Assembly (NCBI RefSeq): GCF_002128405.1 | Contig: NZ_NETJ01000003.1 | Location: forward strand, 496,001 to 560,000 | From: Gottfriedia solisilvae | Lineage (GTDB): Bacteria; Bacillota; Bacilli; Bacillales; Bacillaceae_G | DNA: 64,000 nucleotides | Direction of reading: 5' to 3' | Part shown: one piece after another, positions 1-9,706 of the stretch | How positions within the stretch are numbered: the first letter of the stretch is position 1 | How the letters are laid out: the number at the start of each line of letters is the position of its first letter | The notes under the pieces: generated by a model | The model's database searches: none | Told to the model about the DNA's origin: nothing | Seen by the model: only the letters and a program-made list of their open reading frames with translations | Program-made: the position numbers and the translations under genes

Positions 1-725
1 TTGTTAAACACGTCGATCGTTACTATTTGAGAATTTGGTGCGATTCCATAGCCGCCGATACCGTTATTTTTTTTAGCAGCAATTATCCCTGTAACATGAG
101 TACCATGGGAATCAGGTATTCCTTTTTTAATAGGGTTCATGGCATTTTTATTAGCGATGATTTTATTAACAAGTTCAGGATGTTTCGTATCGATTCCAGA
201 ATCTATGACACCGACACGAATTTTGTTTTTCCCTGCTAATTTTTGTGCTTTGTCAACATTAAGATTATTTAGATGGTACATTTCAGAGGTTTTTAGATCT
301 ACTGTTCCTAGTTTTTTAAAAAGAGCACTTTTTGAAATTGAAGTAACTTTTGGTAGCTTTGCATAGGATTGGACTACTTTTTCAAGATCTGCAACATTCT
401 TTACTTCAATCACATCATAGCCTAATGATGAAATTCTTTTGATTAGTCTACCACCGGACTTGCTATGCTCATTTTCAGAAATCGGCGAGGAATAACGGAT
501 AACAAGTTGATTTTCAGAAAATTTCTTTTCACCATCATCAAATGTATTCATAGAATTAGAATTTTTCTTTATAGAGTTCCGATCCTTTACTAAAAGATCT
601 AAAATTTGTTTCTGATTACTAGGAATCTTTGTTTCAGCAAGTGAAGCCATAGGTAGCAGAGCGGAAAGAGCTAGTGTTGCTGACATGCTGAGTACTACTA
701 AGGTGTTAAAATTTTTCTTCTTCAC
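1..725 (-). CDS. S8 subtilisin-like serine protease, N-terminal part
   Basis: The minus strand encodes 241 codons of an exported subtilase that runs off the left edge of the window. The GTG start at 723-725 is chosen because AAGGAGG lies just upstream and no ATG is available in frame. A Lys-rich start and hydrophobic stretch to about residue 30 form a signal peptide. Residues 30-150 look like an inhibitor I9-type propeptide. The subtilase core begins near residue 168 with catalytic Asp175 in DSGID and His207 in SHGTHV; the Ser lies outside the window. It is divergent from the 1399 gene across a 670-bp spacer. The family hydrolyses proteins outside the cell. Its substrate cannot be told from sequence. 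Confidence 0.93.
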   Translation of the reverse strand, partial: MKKKNFNTLVVLSMSATLALSALLPMASLAETKIPSNQKQILDLLVKDRNSIKKNSNSMNTFDDGEKKFSENQLVIRYSSPISENEHSKSGGRLIKRISSLGYDVIEVKNVADLEKVVQSYAKLPKVTSISKSALFKKLGTVDLKTSEMYHLNNLNVDKAQKLAGKNKIRVGVIDSGIDTKHPELVNKIIANKNAMNPIKKGIPDSHGTHVTGIIAAKKNNGIGGYGIAPNSQIVTIDVFN

Positions 726-1398
726 AACATATACCTCCTTGATTTTTTTTAAATAGGCCACAAAATTTAGAGGGATGTTCGGGTTTTTCGAAAGCTAGAG
801 GATTTAGTAAAACAATACCAAACTAGATTCGGTTTTGAATATTAATAATTTTCAGCCTATTTCAGACTTAATAATACAAGGCTAACAAACGACTATCAAT
901 ACTCCATTTTTGATTAAAACAATCAATGTTTTATTGTAATAAGTGTGCTTATACCATTTTTAAATTTTTACGATTTACATAAAAAAAGGTTCCATTAAGT
1001 TAATGGAATCCTGTTTTCTTAAAATAGGAGAGTTTATAATTTTAAAACTTTAAGTGAGGACAGAATGATTATTGTATCTTATCCAATATACGTCATAGAA
1101 AATGAAATGTTGACGAGATTATTGTTCAAGGATCATTTGAGATACAGTTAATATTAACTGAAATAGTAAATGCAAAATATAGCAATTAATGGAGTCTATT
1201 AATACAAATAAAAAGAAAAATTAATTAGTTTTTATACCATTACTCAATTTGTTTTCATTTTGTAAAATATTTTACGATTTAAATAAGTCATGTAAAAAGA
1301 TTAAAAGGTTTGTAAAGATTTCACTCAATTGATTGAACTTTTAGTTTTTTTCTCTAGTATAAAGTTGGTAATTTACAATTTTGGGAGGTTAAGAAACT
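726..1398. other. Divergent intergenic region, AT-rich
   Basis: No gene is supported here. It separates two divergently transcribed secreted-protein genes and must hold both promoters. A near-palindrome sits at 986-1011. A possible plus-strand promoter lies at 1333-1363 (TTGAAC, then TAGTAT/TATAAA), which fits the start at 1399 but has non-ideal spacing. Confidence 0.5.
986..1011. repeat. Inverted repeat, possible hairpin
   Basis: TTCCATTAA and TTAATGGAA flank a single G, preceded by seven A and followed by a T-rich tract. The shape resembles a terminator, but it lies between two divergent genes, so an operator or a relic is as likely. Confidence 0.4.
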
Positions 1399-2304
1399 AT
1401 GAAAAAATGGTTGGCTATTTTAACCCTAGTGGCTTCTGTATTCATGATTACGTTTACAGATGCTTTTGCCGCAAGTACAGGTAATTTATTTATTTCGAAT
1501 CAACAAGCTGTGGTTCCTCTCCAGAAAGCACACGCACATAATGATTACGAACATTCTCGTCCATTAATGGATGCTCTAGAGCACGGATTTACTAGTGTAG
1601 AAGCTGATGTTTGGCTTATTGATGGAGAACTGCTTATAGCACATGACAGAGAGGATATACGACCAGATCGAACATTGAAATCCTTATATCTTGACCCATT
1701 ATTGGAAAGAGTAAAAGAGAAACATGGAACTGTTTATCCAGGATATGATAAAGGGTTTACACTATGGATTGATGTGAAGTCTGAGGATGAAGCAACCTAT
1801 AGAGTTATCCATGAACAGCTTAAAAAATATCAAAATATGCTTACTAAGTTTTTACCTTCAGGGGTGAATCAAGGAGCCATTACTGTTTATATTTCTGGTA
1901 ATCGACCGAGAATATTAATGGAAAATCAGCCAGTTCGTTATGCAGGTTATGATGGACGAATGAGCGATCTTGGATCAAGTGCTTCCAATGAATTTATTCC
2001 AATAATAAGTGATAACTGGACAAAATATTTTACTTGGATGGGTAATGGTGAGATATCAGCAAGTGAAAAAGAAAAACTGAATTATATCGTAGCAACTGCT
2101 CATGCAAATGGCCAGAAAGTGCGATTTTGGGCGACACCAGACATGCAATCTCCAGCTAGAGAAGCGGTATGGAAGGAGCTTCTAAATGCTGGAGTTGATT
2201 ACATCAATACTGATGACTTAGAAGGCTTACAGTTTTTCTTAATGAAAAATGAACCACAGCTATCTGAAACTAATTTTAAAGCACTAAATAATAATATTAA
2301 GTAA
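1399..2304 (+). CDS. Secreted PI-PLC / glycerophosphodiester phosphodiesterase-like protein
   Basis: 301 aa with a signal peptide (residues 1-24, ending near AFA). The TIM-barrel phosphodiesterase signature follows: His47 and Asn48 in AHNDYEH, Glu68 and Asp70 in VEADVWL, and His82 in IAHD, matching the general acid/base His and metal ligands of the PLC-like phosphodiesterase fold. The C-terminal half has KVRFWATPD and a final DYINTDD strand typical of GDPD-type barrels. It probably cleaves a phosphodiester in a phospholipid, teichoic acid or inositol lipid outside the cell; the exact substrate is unknown. The start has GGGAGG 12 nt upstream. It stands alone, convergent with the DJ-1 gene downstream and sharing a hairpin terminator with it. 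Confidence 0.85.
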   Translation: MKKWLAILTLVASVFMITFTDAFAASTGNLFISNQQAVVPLQKAHAHNDYEHSRPLMDALEHGFTSVEADVWLIDGELLIAHDREDIRPDRTLKSLYLDPLLERVKEKHGTVYPGYDKGFTLWIDVKSEDEATYRVIHEQLKKYQNMLTKFLPSGVNQGAITVYISGNRPRILMENQPVRYAGYDGRMSDLGSSASNEFIPIISDNWTKYFTWMGNGEISASEKEKLNYIVATAHANGQKVRFWATPDMQSPAREAVWKELLNAGVDYINTDDLEGLQFFLMKNEPQLSETNFKALNNNIK

Positions 2305-2456
2305 TTAATAAAGGCTAAAGATTCATTGCTTTAAAATACAGCAGCTTAAAGTAAAATAATATAATTTAAATAAGAAGGGAACAAGAAAAGTTGGTCAAGT
2401 AAAGGAAACTTCTAAGAAAGCAAAAATATGAGGTCATGTGTAGTGCATCAAAAAAG

Positions 2457-2499
2457 GATAGAAATAGCAGATATTACTTCTGCATTTCTATCCTTTAAT
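2457..2499. terminator. Bidirectional rho-independent terminator
   Basis: A stem of about 15 bp, GGATAGAAAT with its complement ATTTCTATCC, is bordered by AAAAAA on the left and TTT on the right. Read on the minus strand it ends in a T6 run, so it mainly terminates the 2539 gene. It may also serve the 1399 gene. Confidence 0.85.
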
Positions 2500-2538
2500 A
2501 GTTAGGTCTTAATTTACTAAAGTATATCAATCAATGTT

Positions 2539-3195
2539 TTAAACAATTGGCTCTTTTTCAGCAAGCTCTTGCAACATTTTCCCTATGCCTTCCACTAATA
2601 AAGTAGGTGCTTTCTTTGGTGAACCAGCGTCAAACGGAGGCTGAGGATCATATTCCAAAATCAGTTGAACTCCTTTACTTACATCTTCACCCATTTCCCA
2701 AGCTATTAGTTGAAGAGCCATATCAATACCAGAAGAGACTCCAGCTGCTGTAACGATTTTATCTTGTCGAACCACTCTTTCACTAGTTGGAATGGTGCCA
2801 AGGGATTTTAATAAATCAAAAGATCCCAAATGAGTAGTTGCTAGTTTACCTTTTAATAATCCGACTGCGCTTAAAATCAAAGACCCATTACAAACAGACG
2901 TTGTCCATTTAGTAGTTTTATCCATCTGGCGAATCCAATTTAATGTTTCTTCGTCATTCATTGGTGTTTTGTAATTTGGTGGACAGCAACCAGGTACAAC
3001 TAGAACATCAGCTGAAGTAACTTCAGAAAAACTGTAATCAGCGTGCAAATACCCCATACTTGAGTCTAGTTTAATTAATCCTTTTTCTTTAGCAACAAAT
3101 TTAACTTCACATTTAAGTGAAGCAGAAAATACTTCGTACGGACCTATTGCATCTAATGCTGTGATTCCATCGTAAAGCATGATTGCGATTTTCAT
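2539..3195 (-). CDS. DJ-1/PfpI family protein (isonitrile hydratase-like)
   Basis: 218 aa, the normal length for a stand-alone DJ-1/PfpI domain. The nucleophile-elbow cysteine is Cys102 in TSVCNGS, followed by His122 in ATTHLGS and a conserved acidic Glu21 in GPYEVF. This arrangement is closest to the isonitrile hydratase / ThiJ branch rather than to AraC-type regulators, because no HTH is present. It is probably cytoplasmic. The start has AAAGGAG 8 nt upstream. A second copy at 12976-13632 is 70-80% similar by eye but broken by two stop codons. Upstream, in divergent orientation, lies a relic LysR promoter with a TTAAG-N5-CTTAA palindrome, which suggests LysR control in the past or by a paralogue. 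Confidence 0.88.
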   Translation of the reverse strand: MKIAIMLYDGITALDAIGPYEVFSASLKCEVKFVAKEKGLIKLDSSMGYLHADYSFSEVTSADVLVVPGCCPPNYKTPMNDEETLNWIRQMDKTTKWTTSVCNGSLILSAVGLLKGKLATTHLGSFDLLKSLGTIPTSERVVRQDKIVTAAGVSSGIDMALQLIAWEMGEDVSKGVQLILEYDPQPPFDAGSPKKAPTLLVEGIGKMLQELAEKEPIV

Positions 3196-3375
3196 GTTGA
3201 ATAACTCCTTTATATTAAAATTCTAACCTACATTCAAACATAGACATACCTATCAAAGATCGGTTGTCATTTTGTGAACCAATGAGCAAATTTAACTTTA
3301 CATAAAGGATTTGGATAACTATAGAATCCTTTAACATTATGTCCTCCTAATTTTCACAACCTTAACAAGAATGCT

Positions 3376-3530
3376 ATTAATCTTAAATATTCTAATCAAA
3401 ATGAATATCTATTATTATTTTATAACTTCATTATTATTAAAGTAAAATTAATAATAGTGAATTTAAATTAAGTTCGACTTAAATAGGAGCTAATAATTTA
3501 TTTTGAACAATTGAAATAGATTAGATGTTG
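3376..3530 (+). pseudogene. Relic of a LysR gene promoter and first codons
   Basis: This stretch matches the promoter of the intact LysR gene at 9971. It contains the TATTCTAATCA block, the 32-base core at 3421-3452, the palindrome at 3468-3482, and then a degraded start region whose TTTTGAACAATTGAAATAGA matches the second to eighth codons of that gene. The start codon and the rest of the reading frame are gone. It lies divergent from the DJ-1 gene, as the intact LysR gene lies divergent from the dehydrogenase gene. Confidence 0.7.
3468..3482. promoter_or_regulatory. LysR-type operator candidate, copy 1
   Basis: Perfect dyad TTAAGT-TCG-ACTTAA. It fits the T-N11-A shape of LysR boxes and is shared with 9943, 11219 and, in part, 40523. 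Confidence 0.6.
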
Positions 3531-3587
3531 TGATTCTTGTTTGATGAGCAATTAGAACCAAGTTAATTAAATATCCATAACTTTTAG

Positions 3588-3611
3588 CCTTATTACATAA
3601 GGTTATTTTTT
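3588..3611 (+). terminator. Small rho-independent terminator
   Basis: CCTTAT-TAC-ATAAGG followed by TTATTTTTTAT. It has no intact upstream gene and is likely left over from the lost LysR gene. Confidence 0.55.
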
Positions 3612-4145
3612 ATATTTACCAACTGTATTCTGAATAATCGGAGTTTACTTATGTGACTCAAGAGTAAGTCCATAAGAACAAGATATCAGGAGAAAATGGC
3701 AAACAGTTTTCGTATCAGAAACAAACTCGAATTAACATCAATCTTTTACAAGTGTTATCACCTGTCGAAAACTAGCTAAAGGAGATCACTTGTTCCGCTG
3801 CTCATTTATTTTAAGTTAAAGATGTTAAATTGGTTAGTTCTAAAAATAAATTTAATGCTCAGGACTCATTTACTATCTTTCAACTTATTTTTATCTTAAT
3901 TTTTCAATCATTTTCATCAAAAATCCGGTATTGTTAACTTTTCTAAATACTTATAACATTAAGAATAGTTTTCCAAATGTTATGTGAGGGTGGGATAGAA
4001 AAGATGATTTAATATTAAATTTTTGAGGAAAGTGGAGGATGAAGAGGATATAAAATAACTAAAATATTCCGACTGTAAAAAGTTTCCTCCACTTAATTGA
4101 TGTTTTATTTCCGCTAATACAATTTTTGAAAGAGGTGGTACTTAA
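3612..4145. other. Intergenic leader of the 4146 protease
   Basis: No gene is supported. The segment 3925-3965 resembles 13955-14000 upstream of the Ig-repeat protein, so two different secreted-protein genes seem to share an upstream segment. An inverted repeat (AAGTGGAGGA at 4030-4039, TCCTCCACTT at 4085-4094) brackets a TATAAA-like element and could fold in the leader RNA. Confidence 0.45.
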
Positions 4146-7100
4146 ATGAAAAATAGAACTAAGTGGTTAAAAGAAAGAACCGCAATTTGCATTGTTACTT
4201 CAACCCTAGTAATCACTAATGCTAAACTTACTTTTGATTTACCAATTGGTAATGCTAAAGAAACTAATCAGGATGAAGCGATGACAAGTGTAGTGGTCGA
4301 GATGGAAGGCGCACCTGCCATTCAAGTTTTGCCGAATTCAGAGTATTTAGGCGCGACCTCCAAATCTACTGAAAGAAAGTTGAAAGAAAAAATTGAGAGT
4401 TTAAAATATTCGCATGGGACAGTATTACAAAAAATAAAAGAAAAGAGAATTCCATTCAACAAATCAAACGAATATACGTTTACATTTAACGGGATGTCAT
4501 TACAAGTTCCCAAAAATAAAGTGGATGAATTGCATTCCCTTCCAGGCATAAAAGCAATTTATCTTGATCAGGAATATCATGCAAACTTAACTAAAAGTGT
4601 TCCTTTAATAGGTGCTCCAGATGTTTGGTCTAAGCATGACAATAATAATCAAGAAGTTACTGGTAAAGGAGTCACAGTCGCTGTAATTGACACAGGCGTG
4701 GACTATGATCACCCAGACCTTGGCGGGGCTTTCGGACCAGGGCATAAAATTCTTGGAGGATATGATTTTGTGAATAATGATAATGATCCTATGGATGATC
4801 AAGGTCATGGTACTCATGTGGCTGGAATCATAGGAGCACATGGAAATATGCAGGGCGTGGCACCTGACGCTTCGATAACAGCTTATAAAGTCTTGAACCA
4901 AGATGGTTCAGGTACTACATCCAATATCATTGCTGCTATTGAAGCTTCTATCTCACCGGACAACCCATACCCAGCAGATGTCATTAATATGAGTCTGAGT
5001 GGTCCTGGTGATGGGACTGATCCCGTCTCCATAGCCTCCCAAAATGCGGTAGATGCCGGGGTTGTTGTTGTTGCGGCAGCCGGAAATGATGGCCCTAGTT
5101 ATGGGACTATCGGTGCTCCAGCTATTGCCGAGGGGGTACTTGCTGTTGGAGCAAGTATAAGTGGTATTAAAGTTCCTGACGCGAAGATGGTTACCCCTGT
5201 TGAAGGGAATTTGTCCGTTACGCGCCTTGGATTTACAGCAAATCCTCCTGAAGCGCCCATCACACGCGAGCTGGTAGACGTCGGAGTAGGGGGACTGGAA
5301 AATTACGAGGGTCTAGATGTAAAAGGAAAGATTGTACTTATTCAATCGCCTCAAGGTGTAGAACCAATTCAACATTACTATAGGGAGGCAATTACAGCAC
5401 AAGAAAAAGGGGCGGAGGCTGCGATTTTTTTTGCGCCTGAGCAATCTGGACCTGTTTTTAAATCAGGAGATACTATGCAATCTCACTATACATCCAATCC
5501 TTATGAAAAGTTAAAAGGACAGCATCAATTCCTGACAGGTTCATCTATGGACGGTCGGCTGGAAACTCTGGTAGCTATGAAAATTGACGGTACAAAAGCT
5601 GAGGAATTAAAGTCCAACTTGGCCAAGGGAACTGTCAAAATAATGATTACAGGAGTAGATGCAACAGATCAAATTGCTGACTTTAGTTCACGTGGTATTT
5701 ACGACGTCAATGCAAAGCCTGATTTAGTCGCACCAGGTGTTGAAATAAACTCAACTTACATCAAGAGTCAGAATAATGAGTCTGGTTATGAAAGATTAAG
5801 TGGAACAAGCATGGCAGCCCCTCATGTGGCCGGTGCAGCTGCCCTTCTAAAACAGCTCAAGCCTTCCTGGAATGGTAGTGATATTTCCAGTGCTTTAAAA
5901 GAAACGGCTAAACCACTATCATCATTTGATTTACTTACACAAGGGGCTGGAAGATTGGATGTAAAGGCTGCTGCGGAAACCAATGTGGTCGCCTCACCTA
6001 ACGGCTTAAATTTTGGAATAGCTGATCTAAAAGATTCAAAGATTCATAGAAGTGCTTCACTATCATTAAGCAATTACGGCGAAAAACCGGTTGATATAGA
6101 TTTCACTGTAAGAGACGATACAAAAACTGAGGCATCCGTTACAGTAAGTCCATCTAATATTCATTTAGAACCAGGTAAACAGGTCAATGTTGAGGTAAAT
6201 ATTAACATGAATCGACCAGATCAAGATACGGATATCTCGGGCTGGATAGAAGGAAATATCCAATCTGCAAAAGAACCACAACATATTCGAGTGCCATACA
6301 AGTTTATTACGAGGCATTTCCAAATTACTGCATCACCTGATCCAATAGGATCGACAGTAAGTGAAACAACAGCCTATATTTATAGCCCGGTTTATCTGAC
6401 ACAAGCTCCTAAAGTGACGGTTAGAACACCAAGTGGAAAAACAAAAGAAGTGACGGCCATTTTTGATCATGATCGTTGGTGGAAGGTGCCCGTGCAAACT
6501 GATGAAGTGGGAATATATCGGATTGATGCAAGTTCCACAATAAAAGATACGAAAAATATTGAATCTACAATAATAGGTTCTGGTTTTCTGGAAAAATTAC
6601 CTGCAGTTAATGAACACGCTTCAACCTGGAAAACAATTGGCCCTTACTCTAATACAGGACTGATGAATTTTGACTTAAAAAATTCTAATAGCATGACAGT
6701 TTTACCATCATTGAGTCTATCATTTTTCCGTTCTGAAGATAAGGCAGAAACTTGGCATGAATATCGAGGTTTCCCTGTAGCTGGAGGATTACCTCGTGAT
6801 ATAGCAGTTGATCCTTCAAATGAAGAAAATTTATATGTAGCTATTAATTCAAGAGGTCTTGATCTTACTTATGAGGGTAAGATTGTGGCTAGTAAAGACG
6901 GAGGAAAAACATGGAAGACTTTAGCCTTTCCGAACATAGGGATAGTGGATCTAGAGATTGATAAAACTGGACAGAAATTAGTTGCTATTTCGCGAAACGA
7001 GGTATATGTCAGCACGGACAGAGGAATAAATTGGGTGAAGATGCCTGGAAATTGGTCATTTCTTAATAAAGTAAAACTTCTGAATAATGACCTTTATGTT

Positions 7101-8546
7101 TCAGCAAGTGAAGATTTTATTAACTTTGGTATTTACTTGTTTAAAGATGTATTCTCTGGGTTTTCTAAATCTAATTTATTGTTTGAAGCACCTGGATTTT
7201 TAGCTACTAGAGAGATTGATGGCAACGAAGATATTTTAATAACAGGCACTGATAGTACAGGACCGAATCATGGAGTGTTCGCTTCTTACAACAAAGGTAA
7301 AGATTGGATAGAAATAACACATAATAATATACCATTTAAAAGTATAGCCCGAATAGAAATTATTGATGGTGAAATTTATATTGGGACATTTTATGATGGG
7401 ATTTGGAAAAGTAATGATAATGGTAAAACATGGAAAGAGATGGAAAAACCACTTCCTGGGAGTAACTCACTAGAAATAGATTTTGCATTGGGTGGAAAGT
7501 CTTCTCCTAAAGGGATGCGACCATTTTATGTATCTTCTGAACAGGCAGGGATCTATCGAACTGAGAATAAAGGTGAAACATATAAACGAATTGGTATTCC
7601 CGGAGCGAATGTGTATAGCCTGGCTATTTCGCGCAATTCTAAAGGATATCAGTTACTTGCAGGGACTGACTCAAACACATACATGACAGCGTTACCAAAT
7701 CAAAATAAGGTCGATTCCTCAATATTAGAGTGGGGAGCGGCAGAAGGTGAAGGTAGAGCAGGAGAAAGTGTGTATGAAATTGCTACTTCTCCATCAGAAC
7801 CTAATGTTGTTTACAAGATACGCTATAGTGCTTGGACTGGACTGTATGTTTACCGAAGTAATGATGGAGGCAAAAAATGGGATCAAAAATTTGAAGATGG
7901 TGGGGTCCCATTAGCTATGCATATTAGTCCAACCGACTCCAAGCAAATCATTATTTCTTATTACAATTCTGATGGACCGGGTATCTTTATAAGTAAAGAT
8001 GCTGGGGAGAATTGGAAAAAGATTAAACAAAAACACTCATTTACAGCTATTGTAGCTGCTAATTCAAAGAATCCTAATCGAATTTGGGCCGGTGGCAATG
8101 AAGGTTTATTCTTGTCCGAAGATATGGGGCAGACTTTCAAAAAAATTCAAAACACTCCTGTGAGCAGTATTGCGGTTGACTCACAAAATCCAGACCATTT
8201 AGTAGTCGGAGGAAACTATTTATATAGAAGCACAGACGGTGGTAAATCATTCGAAAAAGCAATGGTTGCAGGCAGTAATGAGCTAAACATGTTTATTACT
8301 GATATTATTGTTTCCCCTAATAATGGTAATATCTTTTATGCAGCCTCGGGTGCTTTTAGAAAAAGTGGGCTTATTAAAGGAGGTCGAGGTGTGTTAATGA
8401 GTATTGATGGAGGGAAAACTTGGACTAATGTATCCGAGGGACTAGAGAATAAAAATGCTACAGCACTTGAACTTTCTCCAGACGAAAAATATTTGTTTGT
8501 AGGCACACAGGGTGGCAGTGTTCATAGAATGAAATTAAATAAATAA
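4146..8546 (+). CDS. S8 protease fused to BNR/Asp-box beta-propeller
   Basis: 1466 aa, about three times a plain subtilase. Order: signal peptide (1-38), inhibitor I9 propeptide (about 45-140), and S8 catalytic core with Asp182 (IDTGVD), His221 (GHGTHV) and Ser555 (SGTSMAAPH). A protease-associated (PA) domain is inserted at about 350-470. Beta-sandwich domains follow to about 820. From about 860 to the end there are some eleven Asp-box motifs of the form S-x-D-x-G-x-x-W/F (for example SKDGGKTW, STDGGKSF, SNDNGKTW), typical of sialidase or sortilin-like propellers. No LPXTG or S-layer anchor is visible. It is probably secreted, with the propeller recruiting substrate or binding a glycan; that role is inferred. 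The start has AGAGGTGG upstream, and a strong terminator follows. Confidence 0.92.
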   Translation: MKNRTKWLKERTAICIVTSTLVITNAKLTFDLPIGNAKETNQDEAMTSVVVEMEGAPAIQVLPNSEYLGATSKSTERKLKEKIESLKYSHGTVLQKIKEKRIPFNKSNEYTFTFNGMSLQVPKNKVDELHSLPGIKAIYLDQEYHANLTKSVPLIGAPDVWSKHDNNNQEVTGKGVTVAVIDTGVDYDHPDLGGAFGPGHKILGGYDFVNNDNDPMDDQGHGTHVAGIIGAHGNMQGVAPDASITAYKVLNQDGSGTTSNIIAAIEASISPDNPYPADVINMSLSGPGDGTDPVSIASQNAVDAGVVVVAAAGNDGPSYGTIGAPAIAEGVLAVGASISGIKVPDAKMVTPVEGNLSVTRLGFTANPPEAPITRELVDVGVGGLENYEGLDVKGKIVLIQSPQGVEPIQHYYREAITAQEKGAEAAIFFAPEQSGPVFKSGDTMQSHYTSNPYEKLKGQHQFLTGSSMDGRLETLVAMKIDGTKAEELKSNLAKGTVKIMITGVDATDQIADFSSRGIYDVNAKPDLVAPGVEINSTYIKSQNNESGYERLSGTSMAAPHVAGAAALLKQLKPSWNGSDISSALKETAKPLSSFDLLTQGAGRLDVKAAAETNVVASPNGLNFGIADLKDSKIHRSASLSLSNYGEKPVDIDFTVRDDTKTEASVTVSPSNIHLEPGKQVNVEVNINMNRPDQDTDISGWIEGNIQSAKEPQHIRVPYKFITRHFQITASPDPIGSTVSETTAYIYSPVYLTQAPKVTVRTPSGKTKEVTAIFDHDRWWKVPVQTDEVGIYRIDASSTIKDTKNIESTIIGSGFLEKLPAVNEHASTWKTIGPYSNTGLMNFDLKNSNSMTVLPSLSLSFFRSEDKAETWHEYRGFPVAGGLPRDIAVDPSNEENLYVAINSRGLDLTYEGKIVASKDGGKTWKTLAFPNIGIVDLEIDKTGQKLVAISRNEVYVSTDRGINWVKMPGNWSFLNKVKLLNNDLYVSASEDFINFGIYLFKDVFSGFSKSNLLFEAPGFLATREIDGNEDILITGTDSTGPNHGVFASYNKGKDWIEITHNNIPFKSIARIEIIDGEIYIGTFYDGIWKSNDNGKTWKEMEKPLPGSNSLEIDFALGGKSSPKGMRPFYVSSEQAGIYRTENKGETYKRIGIPGANVYSLAISRNSKGYQLLAGTDSNTYMTALPNQNKVDSSILEWGAAEGEGRAGESVYEIATSPSEPNVVYKIRYSAWTGLYVYRSNDGGKKWDQKFEDGGVPLAMHISPTDSKQIIISYYNSDGPGIFISKDAGENWKKIKQKHSFTAIVAANSKNPNRIWAGGNEGLFLSEDMGQTFKKIQNTPVSSIAVDSQNPDHLVVGGNYLYRSTDGGKSFEKAMVAGSNELNMFITDIIVSPNNGNIFYAASGAFRKSGLIKGGRGVLMSIDGGKTWTNVSEGLENKNATALELSPDEKYLFVGTQGGSVHRMKLNK

Positions 8547-8562
8547 CAACATTAAAAAAATC

Positions 8563-8600
8563 TTCCCCATTCCGCTTCATGGTGGAGTGGGGAATTTTTC
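8563..8600 (+). terminator. Rho-independent terminator of the 4146 gene
   Basis: TTCCCCATTCC pairs with GGAGTGGGGAA across a 10-nt loop and is followed by TTTTTC. Confidence 0.9.
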
Positions 8601-8745
8601 TATAGTTTGATTAGGCGTTGCCGAGGGAACCATCAAGAATAGTGTATCCAAAAGACGATAAGGCGCAACTGTGAAACTCAGTGAAGTTGTTAAAATTTTT
8701 ACTGAGTGTGATAATAAACTATGAAAAATACATAATTCAAAATGT

Positions 8746-8772
8746 CTAATTCTCTAACAGCTAGAGAATTAG
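8746..8772. repeat. Perfect 11-bp inverted repeat
   Basis: CTAATTCTCTA and TAGAGAATTAG with a 5-nt loop. It abuts the next terminator hairpin and lacks its own T-run on either strand. Confidence 0.6.
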
Positions 8773-8773
8773 T

Positions 8774-8809
8774 AAAAAAATCACAACCGATAATGGTTGT
8801 GATTTTTTA
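8774..8809. terminator. Bidirectional rho-independent terminator
   Basis: ATCACAACC and GGTTGTGAT with a 6-nt loop, A7 on the left and T6 on the right. It ends the minus-strand dehydrogenase gene immediately after its stop codon. Confidence 0.88.
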
Positions 8810-8812
8810 TTA

Positions 8813-9706
8813 CTACTTTAAGAAATCTTCGGCTAAAAATCTAGGATTTGGATATTTATAGAATCCTTCACCTGCTTGTTTTCCTAGTTTTCCTTTATCA
8901 ATAAATTCTCTTTTCAAATAATCCGCTATTTTAGCACCTTCTTCATTACCTTGATCTCCTAAGGATTTACCAACGTTATATGCTGTATTAATTCCAATAA
9001 TATCTAGCCAAGCAAAAGGGCCAAATGGTGCACCTGATGTAAGCATCCAAGTTTTGTCAATTGATTCTGGATCAGAAATTCCGTTTACAAGCAACGTTTG
9101 TGCTGCTAGTAAAAACGGAATAAGAAGCGAATTCATCACATATCCTGGTTGTTCTTTATGAATCGGAATTGGAACCATTCCAATTGCTTTAGCAAATTCG
9201 ATGACATCTTGAAAGATTTCTTCATTTGTTCCAGAGTGTTTCATAATTTCTGCGACATTAAATTTCCATATTTCATTAGCGAAATGCAATGCTAAGAACT
9301 TTTCAGGTCTACCTGTAAATTCGGCGAATTGACTTGGTAACAATGTTGAAGAGTTAGAAGCAAAGACTGTTTTATCTGGTGAAACATTTGCTAAGTTTTG
9401 ATAGAAATCTTTTTTAATTTCAAGCAATTCAGGAATCGCTTCAATAACTAAATCCGCATTTTCTACTGCCTTCGCTAGATCGGTATATAGTTTTATACGA
9501 TTGTATGCCGCTTCTAATTCTTCTTGATTAGCACCGATATCTTCTTTGTAACGTTCCATGTAATTTTTTAAACGTGTATCTGCCATTTCTAACGCTTTTT
9601 CATTTATGTCATATAAGCATACTTCAAATCCCTTAAATGCTGTTTGGAATGCAATTTGACTTCCTAACACTCCTCCACCAGCAACTGTAATACTTTTATA
9701 ATTCAT
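8813..9706 (-). CDS. 3-hydroxyacyl-CoA dehydrogenase (NAD-binding)
   Basis: 297 aa, the usual length of stand-alone bacterial 3-hydroxyacyl-CoA dehydrogenases. The Rossmann motif G10-x-G12-x-x-G15 (AGGGVLG) is followed by Asp33 at the end of beta2, which favours NAD over NADP. The catalytic dyad is His141 with Glu153 at the family spacing of 12 residues, although the usual HFFNP is changed to HFANE. Ser120 fits the SNSS loop. The family oxidises 3-hydroxyacyl-CoA to 3-ketoacyl-CoA, here likely a short or medium chain. The gene is divergent from a LysR regulator and separated by 264 bp holding a LysR-type palindrome, so the regulator probably controls it. A GGGGGC ribosome site precedes the ATG. 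Confidence 0.9.
   Translation of the reverse strand: MNYKSITVAGGGVLGSQIAFQTAFKGFEVCLYDINEKALEMADTRLKNYMERYKEDIGANQEELEAAYNRIKLYTDLAKAVENADLVIEAIPELLEIKKDFYQNLANVSPDKTVFASNSSTLLPSQFAEFTGRPEKFLALHFANEIWKFNVAEIMKHSGTNEEIFQDVIEFAKAIGMVPIPIHKEQPGYVMNSLLIPFLLAAQTLLVNGISDPESIDKTWMLTSGAPFGPFAWLDIIGINTAYNVGKSLGDQGNEEGAKIADYLKREFIDKGKLGKQAGEGFYKYPNPRFLAEDFLK

Noticed and set aside
986-1011. Calling the inverted repeat a terminator
   Set aside because: Both flanking genes read away from it, so no transcript is expected to end there.
3612-3830. A transposase or protease relic before the 4146 gene
   Set aside because: No frame gives a recognisable stretch longer than a few residues.
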